Shown piece by piece: positions 21,569-31,469 of a stretch of 64,000 nt of DNA; position 1 is the first letter of the stretch; each line of letters starts with the position of its first letter. The notes under the pieces were generated by a model. That model was not told the origin of the DNA and made no database searches. It worked only from the letters and a program-made list of their open reading frames with translations. The position numbers and the translations under genes were made by a program. This DNA comes from Pseudomonas coleopterorum (GTDB lineage: Bacteria > Pseudomonadota > Gammaproteobacteria > Pseudomonadales > Pseudomonadaceae): the NCBI RefSeq assembly GCF_900105555.1, contig NZ_FNTZ01000001.1, positions 124,001 through 188,000 on the forward strand. Direction: 5' to 3'.

Positions 21569-23425
21569 TTATTCCTCTACACGCACTTCGCGGAACATAC
21601 CCATTTCCATGTGGTACAGGAGATGGCAGTGGTAGGCCCAGCGTCCCAGCGCATCGGCTGTCACTCGGTAGCTGCGCTTTGAACCTGGCGGCATATCGAT
21701 GGTGTGTTTGCGGACAAGGAATTGCCCGTTTTCATCTTCAAGGTCGCTCCACATGCCATGCAAGTGGATGGGATGGGTCATCATCGTGTCGTTGACGAGA
21801 ACGATGCGGACTCGCTCGCCATATTTCAGTTTTAAAGGCTCGGCGTCCGAAAATTTCACGCCGTTGAAAGACCAGGAAAACTTCTCCATATGACCGGTCA
21901 AGTGCAGTTCGATAGTTCGACTTGGCTCACGGCCATCTGGATCCTCAAACGTGCTCTTTAGGTCAGAGTATGTCAGTACCTTTCGGCCATTATCGCGAAG
22001 GCCCATACCGGGATCATCAAGCTTTGGCGACGTCGACATGGCCTGCATATCGACGAGAGGGTTGTTGGACTCTGAGGCCGGGTGCTGCTGCATTTCTCCC
22101 ATGCCACCCATAGACATTTTGCTGTGATCCATCCCAGTCATACTGTCCATGCCGGGCATGTCTTGCGTAGCGCCATGATTCATACCTTTCATGTCGCCGC
22201 CGTCCATCCCCGACATACCCTGCATTGAGCTGCCTTCCGTACCGGCCATCTTGCTGTGATCCATTCCAGCCATGTCGCCCATACCACCCATCGCGCCATG
22301 ATCCATACCGGCCATACCCATGTCGGCCATGGTGACGAGAGGACGAGGGTCAAGTTCAGGTACTGGCGCAGCCATACCGGGCCGGACGGCCAAGGTGCCT
22401 CTGGCGTACCCCGATCGATCCATCGACTGCGCGAACAGCGTGTAAGCGTCCTGAGTCGGTTCAACGATCACATCGAATGTCTCAGCTGTGGCGATCCTGA
22501 GCTCATCCACGGTCACAGGCTTGACATACAAGCCATCGGCGGCTACGACGGTCATCTTCAAGCCCGGAATACGGACATCAAAGTAGGACATGGCCGACCC
22601 ATTGATGAATCTCAATCTGATCTTTTCGCCGCGTTTGAAAGTGCCCGTCCAGTTGGAATTAGGAGCCAGGCCGTTCATCAGATAGGTGTATGTCGCGCCG
22701 CTGACGTCTGCGATGTCAGTGGGATTCATCTTCATCTCGGCCCACATCTTGCGATCAGCGACGGTGGCTGACCAACCTTTGTCCGCTACGTCTTGGATGA
22801 AGTCACCGACTGTCCGCTTGTGGATGTTGTAGTAGTCCGCCTGCTTCTTCAGCGTTTTCATCAGCGAAGCAGGATTTTCATCCGTCCAGTCAGTAAGCAT
22901 CACCACGTGCTCACGGTCATACTCAAAAGGCTCGGGCTCTTTTGCTTCGATTACCAGCGGGCCGTACACACCTACCTGCTCTTGGAAGCCGGAATGACTG
23001 TGATACCAGTACGTTCCGTTTTGCTTCACCTTAAATCGGTAAACGTACGTGCCATCAGGCTCGATCCCATGGAAGCTAAGGCCCGGCACACCGTCCATAT
23101 TCGCGGGAAGAATGATCCCGTGCCAGTGGATGGAGGTCATGTCCTTGAGGCGATTCTTGACCCGCAAGGTCACGGTATCTCCTTCACGCCAGCGCAGCAG
23201 AGGCCCCGGAATTCCACCATTGATGGTCATGGCCGTACGGGAATTGCCAGTGATGTTTACCGGCGTTTCTCCGATGAATAGGTCAAATTCTGTACCTGAC
23301 AGGGCACTGGTCTCGCCCAAGCTTGGAGCCGCCCATACAGGCGTACGCCATAGCCCTAAGCCACCGAGAATTCCGCCTGCGGTGAGACCTTTCACGAAGG
23401 TGCGCCGAGAAGTTTTGGATTGCAT
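21569..23425 (-). CDS. copA: Multicopper oxidase CopA (PcoA/CopA family)
   Basis: 618-residue periplasmic oxidase exported by Tat: [14 protein letters not shown] followed by a hydrophobic stretch. Copper sites are visible as [22 protein letters not shown] and [14 protein letters not shown] (types 1, 2 and 3). A long Met-rich insert at about residues 360-445 repeats MDHSKM/MDHGAM units and probably stores or sequesters Cu(I). First gene of the leftward copABCD operon, with a CopR-type box 118 bases upstream of its start. Confidence 0.97.
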   Translation of the reverse strand: MQSKTSRRTFVKGLTAGGILGGLGLWRTPVWAAPSLGETSALSGTEFDLFIGETPVNITGNSRTAMTINGGIPGPLLRWREGDTVTLRVKNRLKDMTSIHWHGIILPANMDGVPGLSFHGIEPDGTYVYRFKVKQNGTYWYHSHSGFQEQVGVYGPLVIEAKEPEPFEYDREHVVMLTDWTDENPASLMKTLKKQADYYNIHKRTVGDFIQDVADKGWSATVADRKMWAEMKMNPTDIADVSGATYTYLMNGLAPNSNWTGTFKRGEKIRLRFINGSAMSYFDVRIPGLKMTVVAADGLYVKPVTVDELRIATAETFDVIVEPTQDAYTLFAQSMDRSGYARGTLAVRPGMAAPVPELDPRPLVTMADMGMAGMDHGAMGGMGDMAGMDHSKMAGTEGSSMQGMSGMDGGDMKGMNHGATQDMPGMDSMTGMDHSKMSMGGMGEMQQHPASESNNPLVDMQAMSTSPKLDDPGMGLRDNGRKVLTYSDLKSTFEDPDGREPSRTIELHLTGHMEKFSWSFNGVKFSDAEPLKLKYGERVRIVLVNDTMMTHPIHLHGMWSDLEDENGQFLVRKHTIDMPPGSKRSYRVTADALGRWAYHCHLLYHMEMGMFREVRVEE

Positions 23426-23542
23426 ACCGATTCATGTCCTGTGAGTCAGGTGCACGCACTGCAGTGTATTCCTGAGGGTTTGCCCTTTAGATAGCTAGTG
23501 CGCTTGATACATCGAAGATGCCATAAGCGAACAAACGGCGTA

Positions 23543-23558
23543 ATTACATTTCCGTAAG
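23543..23558 (-). promoter_or_regulatory. CopR box before copA
   Basis: On the minus strand CTTACGGAAATGTAAT matches the box near copR at 14 of 16 positions. TTATGG, a -10-like hexamer, begins exactly 16 bases after GTAAT. A box occupying the -35 region is typical for OmpR-family activators. The 340-base gap 23426-23765 holds this promoter and no gene that could be supported. Confidence 0.78.
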
Positions 23559-23765
23559 CTGGGCGGCTCAGCAGTGATGAGTCTGCGTAAGCGTCCGGCC
23601 AACACGCCTTCAAAATTTATTAAGTGGAATTTAGAGGCGGCGTATAGCCGAGCTGCTGTCGTCTAACCGGAATCGCTCGGCGAAGGTAGAAGGGCTCGTT
23701 TACACAGTCGATCCGCGCATAAACATGGCTCATGTGGTGATAAGGGCAGCCCTGTCGCTCGGGGT

Positions 23766-24623
23766 CTACCTGCAGTGCCGCTTGAGCTCCACAAATGCGC
23801 GGAAATCCCCGTAGGGAATGGGCAGTTTACCGTGGAAGAAAATGGACGATGCCTGGTTGTAAAAGCCGTGCGGTGATTTTACATACGCTTTTGCTCTAGC
23901 TCGGGCTGCTTGAATCATTTCGCGATTACGGTACCCGGCTTTTTCTACCTGGTCGGTGACGATCTGCTCTACGACTTCAGCACGCCCTGCAGCGTTGAAG
24001 CTGGTCACCATAAAAGTGGCTAGGGTTCGGTAAAACCATTCTCCGCAGTGGAATAGCTTCAGAGGGGCAGCTAACAAGGCAAGCCCTGCCTGCAAATCGC
24101 CAGACTGAACGACTGACTTGTAGAACGCTGGAATGACGTCTCGAAGGTAGCCAGCTTGCACCTCATCAGGTGCCGCAATGAGATAGTTGAATGGGCAAGG
24201 CGCCGTGATGCTTACAAGCTTTGAAATCTCCAACCCGTGGCATACAGCTAGCACTACCGCCGTGTTATTACGGGTCGCCTGGTTAATCGCCGCAATCTCC
24301 TGGACAAGCTCTTCCCATCCGACATATTCATTGCTGGCGGGCAGGAAGATTCCTTTCGCAGGATCTCCATGGCACTCGAAATGTAGTACGGGAAAGAGAA
24401 CGCCTGATCTGCATTCCGTCTGCACCATCCTCAGTGCTGCAATCAACATCTGCTTGCTTTTGATCTTGTGGAAACTGCAGTACCCCGCTCGGCCAATAGC
24501 GGTGGAGTGGTCGAGCAAATCCTCGTAAAGCCGCAATCCTGTTTGCATTTCGCTTTCACCGAGCGCATCGAAAATGATCAAGCCGTTGTTTTGGCATATC
24601 GAGGTATAAACCAGCTCTTCCAT
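23766..24623 (-). CDS. Caspase-like (CHAT-type) domain protein, orphan
   Basis: 285 residues from the ATG at 24623 (a GTG two codons earlier is also possible). The N-terminal half shows a caspase-fold pattern. A beta-strand ending in His (VLHFECHGDP, His85) precedes a strand ending in Cys (VVLAVCHGLE, Cys128), which is the spacing of the catalytic His-Cys dyad in CHAT and related caspase-like peptidases. The later half is helical with no recognised domain. No signal peptide or membrane helix is seen. It lies alone between copA and the OprD gene, with no obvious effector partner. Candidate roles are regulated proteolysis or defence; substrate and trigger unknown. Confidence 0.6.
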   Translation of the reverse strand: MEELVYTSICQNNGLIIFDALGESEMQTGLRLYEDLLDHSTAIGRAGYCSFHKIKSKQMLIAALRMVQTECRSGVLFPVLHFECHGDPAKGIFLPASNEYVGWEELVQEIAAINQATRNNTAVVLAVCHGLEISKLVSITAPCPFNYLIAAPDEVQAGYLRDVIPAFYKSVVQSGDLQAGLALLAAPLKLFHCGEWFYRTLATFMVTSFNAAGRAEVVEQIVTDQVEKAGYRNREMIQAARARAKAYVKSPHGFYNQASSIFFHGKLPIPYGDFRAFVELKRHCR

Positions 24624-24748
24624 AGTCACGATTATCCAGGTGGTACGGGTTTCGTATCATGCCTGCCGCGCCCCAGCGGCGCACGCAAGGCGTCACGCCG
24701 TCCATGACCTACGAGGTTCCCCAGGGGGATACGTTCCTCTGCGGCTGC

Positions 24749-24764
24749 CTTTCGTTTTTGTAAT
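24749..24764 (+). promoter_or_regulatory. CopR/CzcR box-like element before the OprD-type gene
   Basis: CTTTCGTTTTTGTAAT keeps the CG and TGTAAT of the other boxes but is the weakest of the rightward set. CGTTAT begins 16 bases after GTAAT and TTATGT begins at 18. It lies 117 bases before the porin start, as in the other cases. Confidence 0.45.
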
Positions 24765-24880
24765 CCTACCTCCACCTCGCCGTTATGTTCGACTCGTCAA
24801 AATGCGCCTGCTGGCAGCTCGCATAACAAAACAAGCCAGATCGACATTGACAAAAATCTGCCGATTCGAACGGAGCGCAC

Positions 24881-26206
24881 ATGACTCACTTGAAGAAACT
24901 ATCCCTGGCCTTGATTTCAGCAGCAGCCAGTTTTACACCCGTTACCAGCTTTGCGGATGAGGAAAAGGAGGGATTTATCGAGGGCAGTACGCTCACGGTA
25001 CTCACCCGGAATTTCTATATGAACCGTGACCACCGAAAGGGGGAGTCAAGCCCCACAGGCAATGGGTATTCCGAGGCATGGGCACAAGGAATCATTGGCC
25101 GATTTGAATCTGGCTTCACGCAGGGCACCTTTGGTGTTGGGGTTGATGCGTTTGCGATGACGGGTATCAAGCTCGATACCGGTGGAGGCCGTAACGGCGC
25201 CAGGAGCTCATTTGACGTACTACCGGTTGATGGCAATGGCGATGCCGAAGATGAGTACACAAAACTGGGTGGTTCGATCAAGGCACGGGCTTTCGATACC
25301 GTTGTAAACATGGGAGACGTGTTCCCTACGACCCCAGTCGTGTCCTTCGGCGATTCGCGCCTGCTCCCAGAGAGCTTCCGAGGGGTGACCGCTGTGAACA
25401 ACAGCATCAGCGACTTGACCCTTCAAGCAGGGCGCCTTCATGCAATGAGCCAGCCTGCGTCCAGCGGGATGCAGGATGATTTTGCTACGTTTTATGCAGG
25501 CTCAGTGGACTCACCATGGGTTGGGTACTTCGGAGGCGAGTATGACGCGACTGATCGGCTAAGCCTCAGTCTTTACGGAAGTCGTTTGAAAGATGCGTGG
25601 GATCAAACCTACGTCTCTGCTTCATATGTTCAACCCATCACAAACGCGCTTGCTCTCACCGCTGACTTCAACTACTACAATGCAAAAGATGAAGGAAGAA
25701 AACTTCTTGGCGAGTTCGATAACGACATCTGGAGCGCGAAGCTTGGAGTCAAGTACGGCGCACATACGCTGTCGCTCTCACACCAGCGTAACCAAGGCGA
25801 TGATGACTTCGATTATCTGCGTCAATCCGATTCGATCTATCTCGCGAACTCGATCCAGTACAGCGACTTCAACTCCCCTAAGGAAAGATCATGGATGATC
25901 ACCTATAACATCGAAATGTCACCGTTTGGCTTGCCTGGTCTGTCGTTCATGACCCGTTACGCCAAGGGCACCGGAGCGGATTACTCGAATGCGAATAACG
26001 TCTATATGCGTCGAGATGGAGAAGGAAACCCCTTGACCGATCAACATCGCTGGGAGCGTGACATTGAGGCCAAGTACGTCGTCCAAACAGGATCTATGAA
26101 AGACTTGTCACTGCGAATGCGTCAGGCCACGACACGAGCTACGGCCTTTGAATCTGACCTAGACGAAGTCAGGCTGATAGTCGAGTACCCACTCAGCATC
26201 CTGTAA
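24881..26206 (+). CDS. OprD-family outer-membrane porin
   Basis: 441 residues with a signal peptide (cleavage after SFA) and a mature start DEEKEGFIEGSTLTVLTRNF, the typical OprD opening. The conserved segments YNIEMSPFGLPGLSFMTRYA and EVRLIVEYPLSIL (the closing beta strand) are present. The family forms 18-stranded channels for basic amino acids, carboxylates or related small solutes. Its position among metal genes suggests coupling of metal stress to outer-membrane permeability. The substrate cannot be read from the sequence. Confidence 0.9.
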   Translation: MTHLKKLSLALISAAASFTPVTSFADEEKEGFIEGSTLTVLTRNFYMNRDHRKGESSPTGNGYSEAWAQGIIGRFESGFTQGTFGVGVDAFAMTGIKLDTGGGRNGARSSFDVLPVDGNGDAEDEYTKLGGSIKARAFDTVVNMGDVFPTTPVVSFGDSRLLPESFRGVTAVNNSISDLTLQAGRLHAMSQPASSGMQDDFATFYAGSVDSPWVGYFGGEYDATDRLSLSLYGSRLKDAWDQTYVSASYVQPITNALALTADFNYYNAKDEGRKLLGEFDNDIWSAKLGVKYGAHTLSLSHQRNQGDDDFDYLRQSDSIYLANSIQYSDFNSPKERSWMITYNIEMSPFGLPGLSFMTRYAKGTGADYSNANNVYMRRDGEGNPLTDQHRWERDIEAKYVVQTGSMKDLSLRMRQATTRATAFESDLDEVRLIVEYPLSIL

Positions 26207-26261
26207 CGCCCTAACCATAACGCCTGGCGCTATGGTGACGTTATAGCTGAGTAACAAAAGA

Positions 26262-26287
26262 AAAGGCGCCCTATACAAGGCGCCTTT
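26262..26287 (+). terminator. Bidirectional terminator
   Basis: AAAGGCGCC and GGCGCCTTT form a perfect 9-bp stem with an 8-base loop, A-rich before and T-rich after. It lies between the converging porin gene and DUF2790 gene and can end transcription from both sides. Confidence 0.8.
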
Positions 26288-26360
26288 ATCTGCGGAATAT
26301 AAAATACTTAATGCGTTAGTCCGGTAGGCCGTTTTAAGTCCTTGCCGTCCGCTCATCGGG

Positions 26361-26687
26361 TCAGTGTTTATTGCGGCATTCGCTTAGCGCCATGTACTGC
26401 ACTGTCATTAGCTCACCCGCTGAGTTCTCATAAGTCATAAGTCGCGGTATGACCTGGCAGCTTTTTGTATCCGGTGTCTGTCGTACAACTTTCGCTACGT
26501 CCAGTTTCATGCCGTACTTGTATTCGATAATCTCTGGCATGGGCTTGTCTTTCTTATCTGCATAGGCCTGGATAGCAATTTGATGCTTCTCAATAGACTC
26601 CTGAGCCAAGGAGTCGCCACTGAGTGCATAGGATGGCAGAGAAGCTAAAGAAATGCAGGTGGCTATCAGTGCGGACATAAGGCGCAT
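26361..26687 (-). CDS. DUF2790 family small periplasmic protein
   Basis: 108 residues with a signal peptide (cleavage near PSYA). The mature part carries the DUF2790 pattern: YKYGMKLDVAKVVRQT, a Cys in KSCQVIPRLMTYENSAGE, and a second Cys near the end (LSECRNKH), probably a disulfide. Such genes are common in Pseudomonas and often sit next to metal or two-component loci; the function is unknown. A perfect TATAAT at 26717-26722 (minus strand) may be its -10 box. It is divergent from the small gene at 26926. Confidence 0.8.
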   Translation of the reverse strand: MRLMSALIATCISLASLPSYALSGDSLAQESIEKHQIAIQAYADKKDKPMPEIIEYKYGMKLDVAKVVRQTPDTKSCQVIPRLMTYENSAGELMTVQYMALSECRNKH

Positions 26688-26754
26688 AGTGTGAACCTCT
26701 ATTAGTAAGTATCCCCATTATATGAAGGGGGGATTACCTGGAGGTTGCCCAAGA

Positions 26755-26770
26755 ATTACGATTCGGAAAT
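26755..26770 (-). promoter_or_regulatory. Weak CopR/CzcR box-like element before the DUF2790 gene
   Basis: On the minus strand ATTTCCGAATCGTAAT matches the czcC box at 11 of 16 positions, including GTAAT. There is no clear -10 at the standard distance, so this is a tentative member of the set. Confidence 0.35.
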
Positions 26771-26804
26771 CTATATCCTCCGAACGATTGCCGCTACCTT
26801 TGGC

Positions 26805-26820
26805 ATAACAATATTGTAAT
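26805..26820 (+). promoter_or_regulatory. CzcR box-like element before the small exported protein gene
   Basis: ATAACAATATTGTAAT differs from the box before czcC at only two positions. TGTTAG begins exactly 16 bases after GTAAT. The start codon of the small gene lies about 105 bases downstream. Confidence 0.7.
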
Positions 26821-26925
26821 CTTGCGATCATGTTGCTGTTAGCAGGCGAGGGTTATGCTTTACCTAATCTCTACAGAAAGGAATTCTGACTTCTGGAGCC
26901 GCCCAATAATTTTCCGGTGATATAT

Positions 26926-27144
26926 ATGAAGCTCGTGAAATCGATCCTGTTCGTGGCCACAACTCTTTCTTGCGCCCTGGCCTTTGCCCAAGATGGCAGC
27001 GAGCGCTCCATGCAAGCGGCTCAGCAGTTCCGTCTTGCCCAGCAGGAAGCCCGCGAAAAGAATGAATTGCGCGTTGAATCGCAGCGGCTGGTAAAGGACG
27101 AAGATAAAACGGAAAAACAAGTGTCGGAGAAATCCGAAGGTTAA
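26926..27144 (+). CDS. Small exported charged protein
   Basis: 72 residues from the ATG at 26926, chosen over 26917 because it begins a clean signal peptide (MKLVKSILFVATTLSCALAF, cleavage after AFA). The mature peptide of about 49 residues is highly charged (QQEAREKNELRVESQRLVKD) and predicted helical, with no Cys or His cluster. The CzcR-type promoter upstream and czcD downstream suggest a metal-stress role. A terminator lies after it. Function unknown. Confidence 0.65.
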   Translation: MKLVKSILFVATTLSCALAFAQDGSERSMQAAQQFRLAQQEAREKNELRVESQRLVKDEDKTEKQVSEKSEG

Positions 27145-27205
27145 CCACATCACATCGGATTCACCTTAGAAGCTCAAGAGCTCCTTTGGAAAAGGTGAAT
27201 ATTTA

Positions 27206-27230
27206 AGCGTCCTTCGGGGCGCTTTTTTTT
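27206..27230 (+). terminator. Rho-independent terminator
   Basis: The stem AGCGTCC/GGGGCGCT with a TTC loop is followed by eight T. It ends the transcript of the small exported protein gene and separates it from czcD. Confidence 0.85.
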
Positions 27231-27326
27231 GCCTTTTCGGAACTGTGGTGAACACCTCCAACACGCGTCTGTCTCACAGATACAAACTGGTTTGCACTTC
27301 TTTTTATCTGATGCAAGGAACACATT

Positions 27327-28259
27327 ATGAGCGCAGGTCACAGCCATGGGCAGGTACGCGCAGGGCATGAAAAGAAGCTCTTGATGGCACTGGGCCTGAC
27401 CACTGGATTCATGATTGCAGAAGTGATCGGCGCATGGATAACCGGCAGCCTGGCATTGCTTTCTGATGCTGCTCACATGTTCACAGATTCTGCGGCACTG
27501 GCCATCTCGTTGATGGCTTTCCAAATCGCCAAGCGACCTGCTGATCGGAATCGAACATTCGGGTACGCGAGGTTTGAGATTCTGGCCTCAGCGTTCAACG
27601 CGATCCTGCTGTTCCTCGTGGCTCTTTATATTCTCTATGAGGCTTACCAGAGGCTCTTCAATCCCTCCGCCATTCAATCGACTGGCATGTTGATTGTGGC
27701 CGTCCTAGGTCTTGTGGTTAATCTGATTTCGATGCGCCTGTTGGGCGCTGCAAGTGGTGAAAGCCTGAATGTGAAGGGCGCTTATCTGGAGGTCTGGAGT
27801 GACATGCTCGGCTCGATAGGGGTGATCGTTGCCGCTATCGTGATTCGGTATACCGGTTGGGCATGGGTGGACTCACTGGTCGCTGCGGCCATAGGCTTAT
27901 GGGTGCTTCCTCGCACCTGGACGCTACTACGCGAGAGTATGAATGTGCTGCTTGAGGGCGTGCCCAACGGCATCGATTTAGACAAAGTAGAACAAGCCAT
28001 ACTCTCTGTGACGGGTGTCCAAGCTGTCCATGATTTACACGTTTGGTCGGTCACCAGCGGCAAGAACGTGATGAGCGTCCATGTGGTCATTTCGCAAAGC
28101 TCTATGGACGGTCAGTCCATTCTGGCGTCAATTACCGCTTTGGTTACTGAGCAGTTCGAGATCGGCCACTGCACCATCCAGCTGGAGCATGACGGCTTCC
28201 ACGATGATGATCATTCAGCGGACGATCATCATGAGGATGGGCACCTGCACCATTCCTGA
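27327..28259 (+). CDS. czcD: Cation diffusion facilitator CzcD
   Basis: Inner-membrane Zn/Co/Cd-proton antiporter that exports cytosolic metal. 310 residues with six membrane helices; transport-site residues are visible in SDAAHMFTDS (H-x3-D of helix II) and in the partner motif of helix V. The N-terminus (MSAGHSHGQ) and especially the C-terminus (a DDHSADDHHEDGHLHHS-type tail) are His/Asp-rich. ATG preceded by AAGGA. It converges with czcCBA, and a hairpin lies between the two stops. Confidence 0.95.
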   Translation: MSAGHSHGQVRAGHEKKLLMALGLTTGFMIAEVIGAWITGSLALLSDAAHMFTDSAALAISLMAFQIAKRPADRNRTFGYARFEILASAFNAILLFLVALYILYEAYQRLFNPSAIQSTGMLIVAVLGLVVNLISMRLLGAASGESLNVKGAYLEVWSDMLGSIGVIVAAIVIRYTGWAWVDSLVAAAIGLWVLPRTWTLLRESMNVLLEGVPNGIDLDKVEQAILSVTGVQAVHDLHVWSVTSGKNVMSVHVVISQSSMDGQSILASITALVTEQFEIGHCTIQLEHDGFHDDDHSADDHHEDGHLHHS

Positions 28260-28260
28260 C

Positions 28261-28284
28261 GCTCGCGGCAGAGTTGCCGCGAGC
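28261..28284 (+). terminator. Hairpin between czcD and czcA
   Basis: GCTCGCGGCA and TGCCGCGAGC form a perfect 10-bp stem with loop GAGT directly after the czcD stop. It probably terminates transcription from one or both directions. Confidence 0.7.
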
Positions 28285-28307
28285 TTGCTTTGAGGGGGGA
28301 GGCTCGA

Positions 28308-31300
28308 TCAGTCCTCCTCCCGGCGATATGCCCATTGGTACAGCGCCGGGAGCACCAGTAAGGTCAGCGCCGTCGACGACAGGATGCCGCCGATCACTAC
28401 GGTGGCCAATGGGCGCTGAACCTCAGCCCCTGTGCCGGTAGCCAAGGCCATGGGTATGAACCCGAGCGAGGCAACGAGGGCCGTCATCAACACCGGGCGC
28501 AGGCGTGTCAATGCCCCGATGTTGATAGCGTCGCTCAGAGAGCGCCCTTCTTCTCGAAGATTTTTGATAAACGCGATCATGACCAGCCCGTTGAGCACTG
28601 CGACGCCAGACAGCGCAATGAAACCAACGCCCGCTGAAATGGACAGTGGTATGTCCCGAAGCCACAGCGCCATGACGCCACCGGTCAATGCAAACGGAAT
28701 ACCGGTAAAGACCAGCAAACCGTCCTTGAGGTTGTTGAACATCATGAAAAGCAGGGCCAGCACCATCATCAATGCTACTGGTACCACGATCTGTAGCCGC
28801 TTGGCCGCAGATTGTAACTGCTCAAACTGCCCGCCCCATGTTGTCCAATAGCCTGCCGGTATCTGCACGCCATTTTCGATGGTGTCGGCAGCTTCCGATA
28901 CAAATGACCCCAGGTCTCGCCCACGGACATTGGCAGTGACGACGACTACGCGCTTTCCATCTTCCCGGCTAATTTGGTTAGGCCCTAGTACCAGATCAAG
29001 GCTCGCGACTTGCGATAGCGCGATGAAACCAATCTGCTGATCAGTACTGCCCGCGCTGGCCGGGACAGGAATCAACAAGCTCGATAAGCCAGCAACATCG
29101 GTTCGAAGCTTCTCGGACAGGCGCACGACCATGTCGAATCTGCGGTCACCTTCGTACAACGTTCCCGCCTGTCGACCACCCACAGCGATCGCAATGGCGT
29201 CTTGGACATCTCCCACATTCAGGCCGTAGCGAGCAGCCTTGTCCCGGTCAATATTGATTGTCAGCACCGGCAGGCCGGTGGTCTGTTCTACCTTGACCTC
29301 AGAAGCTCCAGGCACTTTTTGCAGGGCAGCGGCGATCTTGGCTGCCGTCTGGTTCAGTACCTCCATGTCATCGCCAAACACCTTCACCCCAACGTCGCTT
29401 CGAACCCCGGACACCAGTTCGTTGAAACGCAGTTGTATGGGCTGGGACAGCTCATAGTTACTGCCCGGCACACTCGCGGCAGCCTTCTGTAGATCGGCAA
29501 TCAATGCCTCCCGTGACTTTCCTGGATCGGGCCACTCACTCTGTGGTTTGAGCATGACGTAGCTGTCGGAGATGTTGGGCGGCATTGGATCGGCTGCGAT
29601 TTCAGCTGTACCGGTTCGAGCGAACATCCGCTCTACTTCAGGCACCTTCTCGATGACCGCTTTCTCCAGGCGTTGCTGCATATCCACCGATTGACTCAGG
29701 CTTGTTCCTGGCACCCGGAGTGCCTGCAAGGCAAAGTCACCTTCGCTCAAGCTGGGGATAAACTCGCTGCCCATTCGGCTGGCGGTAAAACCCGACAGGA
29801 CGATCAGCAAGAACGCGGCTGAGAAGGCTATCGAGCGGTGGCCAAGCACCCATTTCAGCACAGGTTCGTAGCGAAGGCGTGCTGTGCGCATGACGACGCC
29901 TTCTTCTTCCTTGACCTTGCCGGTGACGAACATGGCGATCGCAGCAGGGACGAATGTCACGGAAAGAATCATGGCGCCGAGCAAAGCAATGACGACGGTG
30001 AATGCCATCGGGTGGAACATTTTGCCTTCAACGCCCGTCAAGGCAAAGATCGGCAGGTAGACGACCATGATGATGAGCTGACCAAAAATCAGAGGTCGAC
30101 GTGCTTCTTTTGCGGCAGCGAAAACCTCATGAAATCGCTCCCCTCGGGTCAACATCCGTCCATGCTTTTGCTGAGCATGAGCCAGCCTGCGAATCGCGTT
30201 CTCGACGATTACAACGGCTCCGTCGACGATGATGCCGAAATCCAGTGCGCCCAGGCTCATGAGGTTGGCACTGACTTTGTTGGCAAACATACCTGTGAAG
30301 GTAAACAACATGGCCAGCGGAATCACCATCGCCGTAATCAAGGCAGCCCGGATGTTCCCAAGGAACAGAAAGAGGATCGCGATGACCAGGATTGCCCCTT
30401 CAATCAAGTTCTTCTTGACGGTTGCGATGGCCTTTTCAACAAGATTGGTGCGGTCGTAGACCGTTACGGCCTGGACACCTTTGGGCAACGTTCGGTTGAT
30501 GTCTGCCAGTTTGGCAGCTACCGCTTGTGAAACGGTGCGGCTGTTTTCCCCGATCAGCATGAAGACCGTGCCCAGCACTACCTCACGCCCATTCTCGGTC
30601 GCCGCGCCTGATCGTAGCTCCTGGCCGATACCTACATCCGCAACGCTTTTGACGCGGATAGGCGTGCCCTGCACGTTAGCAATTACAATGTTCGCAATAT
30701 CTTCGGCAGTGGCGAGCTGACCAGGTGCCCTAATCAACAGCTGTTCCCCACCGCGCTCAATGTAGCCCGCTCCGACGTTCGCGTTGTTGCGCTCCAAGGC
30801 CACTACCAAATCGTTGAGCGTCAGCTTGTAAGCGGCCAGTTTTTTAGGGTCTGGAGCGATCTGATACTGCTTAGCGAAGCCGCCGATGGTATTGATTTCA
30901 GCCACGCCTGGGACGTTGCGCAGTTGCGGCTTGACGATCCAGTCCTGAATGACCCGCAGGTCGGTCGGGGTGTAGGGCGTTCCGTCCTCCTTAAGAGCGC
31001 CCTCGGCTGCCTCGACTGTCCAAAGGAAGATTTCCCCCAGACCCGTCGAGACCGGCCCCATCACTGCGTCAACGCCTTCAGGAAGCTGATCCTTGGCAAC
31101 CTGCAGCCGTTCGCTGACCTGCTGGCGAGCAAAGAACAGATCCGTACCGTCTTCAAAAATGACGGTGACTTGCGACAGGCCCGACCGTGACATCGAACGT
31201 GTCTGCTGGAGCCCTGGCAAGCCGGCCATGCTGGTTTCAATCGAATAGGTGATCCGTTGCTCTGTTTCGAGCGGCGAGAAACCTGGTGCAGATGTGTTGA

Positions 31301-31445
31301 TCTGTACCTGGACATTGGTAATGTCAGGGACTGCATCAATAGGAAGTTTCTGGTAGCTGGCAATGCCTAGCCCAGCCATCAGCAGGACAGCCAGCATTAC
31401 GACAATGCGCTGTTCTATCGCGAATTGAATCAACCGTTCAAACAT
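28308..31445 (-). CDS. czcA: Heavy-metal efflux RND pump CzcA
   Basis: 1045-residue proton-driven inner-membrane pump of the HME-RND family with twelve membrane helices and two large periplasmic loops. The diagnostic helix IV sequence LDFGIIVDGAVVIVEN (about residues 399-414) is the HME1 type associated with Co/Zn/Cd rather than Cu/Ag. The start MFERLIQFAIEQRIVVMLAV is typical. Last gene of the leftward czcCBA operon, 24 bases after czcB. Confidence 0.97.
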   Translation of the reverse strand: MFERLIQFAIEQRIVVMLAVLLMAGLGIASYQKLPIDAVPDITNVQVQINTSAPGFSPLETEQRITYSIETSMAGLPGLQQTRSMSRSGLSQVTVIFEDGTDLFFARQQVSERLQVAKDQLPEGVDAVMGPVSTGLGEIFLWTVEAAEGALKEDGTPYTPTDLRVIQDWIVKPQLRNVPGVAEINTIGGFAKQYQIAPDPKKLAAYKLTLNDLVVALERNNANVGAGYIERGGEQLLIRAPGQLATAEDIANIVIANVQGTPIRVKSVADVGIGQELRSGAATENGREVVLGTVFMLIGENSRTVSQAVAAKLADINRTLPKGVQAVTVYDRTNLVEKAIATVKKNLIEGAILVIAILFLFLGNIRAALITAMVIPLAMLFTFTGMFANKVSANLMSLGALDFGIIVDGAVVIVENAIRRLAHAQQKHGRMLTRGERFHEVFAAAKEARRPLIFGQLIIMVVYLPIFALTGVEGKMFHPMAFTVVIALLGAMILSVTFVPAAIAMFVTGKVKEEEGVVMRTARLRYEPVLKWVLGHRSIAFSAAFLLIVLSGFTASRMGSEFIPSLSEGDFALQALRVPGTSLSQSVDMQQRLEKAVIEKVPEVERMFARTGTAEIAADPMPPNISDSYVMLKPQSEWPDPGKSREALIADLQKAAASVPGSNYELSQPIQLRFNELVSGVRSDVGVKVFGDDMEVLNQTAAKIAAALQKVPGASEVKVEQTTGLPVLTINIDRDKAARYGLNVGDVQDAIAIAVGGRQAGTLYEGDRRFDMVVRLSEKLRTDVAGLSSLLIPVPASAGSTDQQIGFIALSQVASLDLVLGPNQISREDGKRVVVVTANVRGRDLGSFVSEAADTIENGVQIPAGYWTTWGGQFEQLQSAAKRLQIVVPVALMMVLALLFMMFNNLKDGLLVFTGIPFALTGGVMALWLRDIPLSISAGVGFIALSGVAVLNGLVMIAFIKNLREEGRSLSDAINIGALTRLRPVLMTALVASLGFIPMALATGTGAEVQRPLATVVIGGILSSTALTLLVLPALYQWAYRREED

Positions 31446-31469
31446 GGGTTTGTACTCGTGCGACGCGGA

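Noticed and set aside
29838..30530. Rightward frame of 230 codons inside czcA
   Set aside because: Low-information His/Asp-rich translation antisense to a well-recognised pump.
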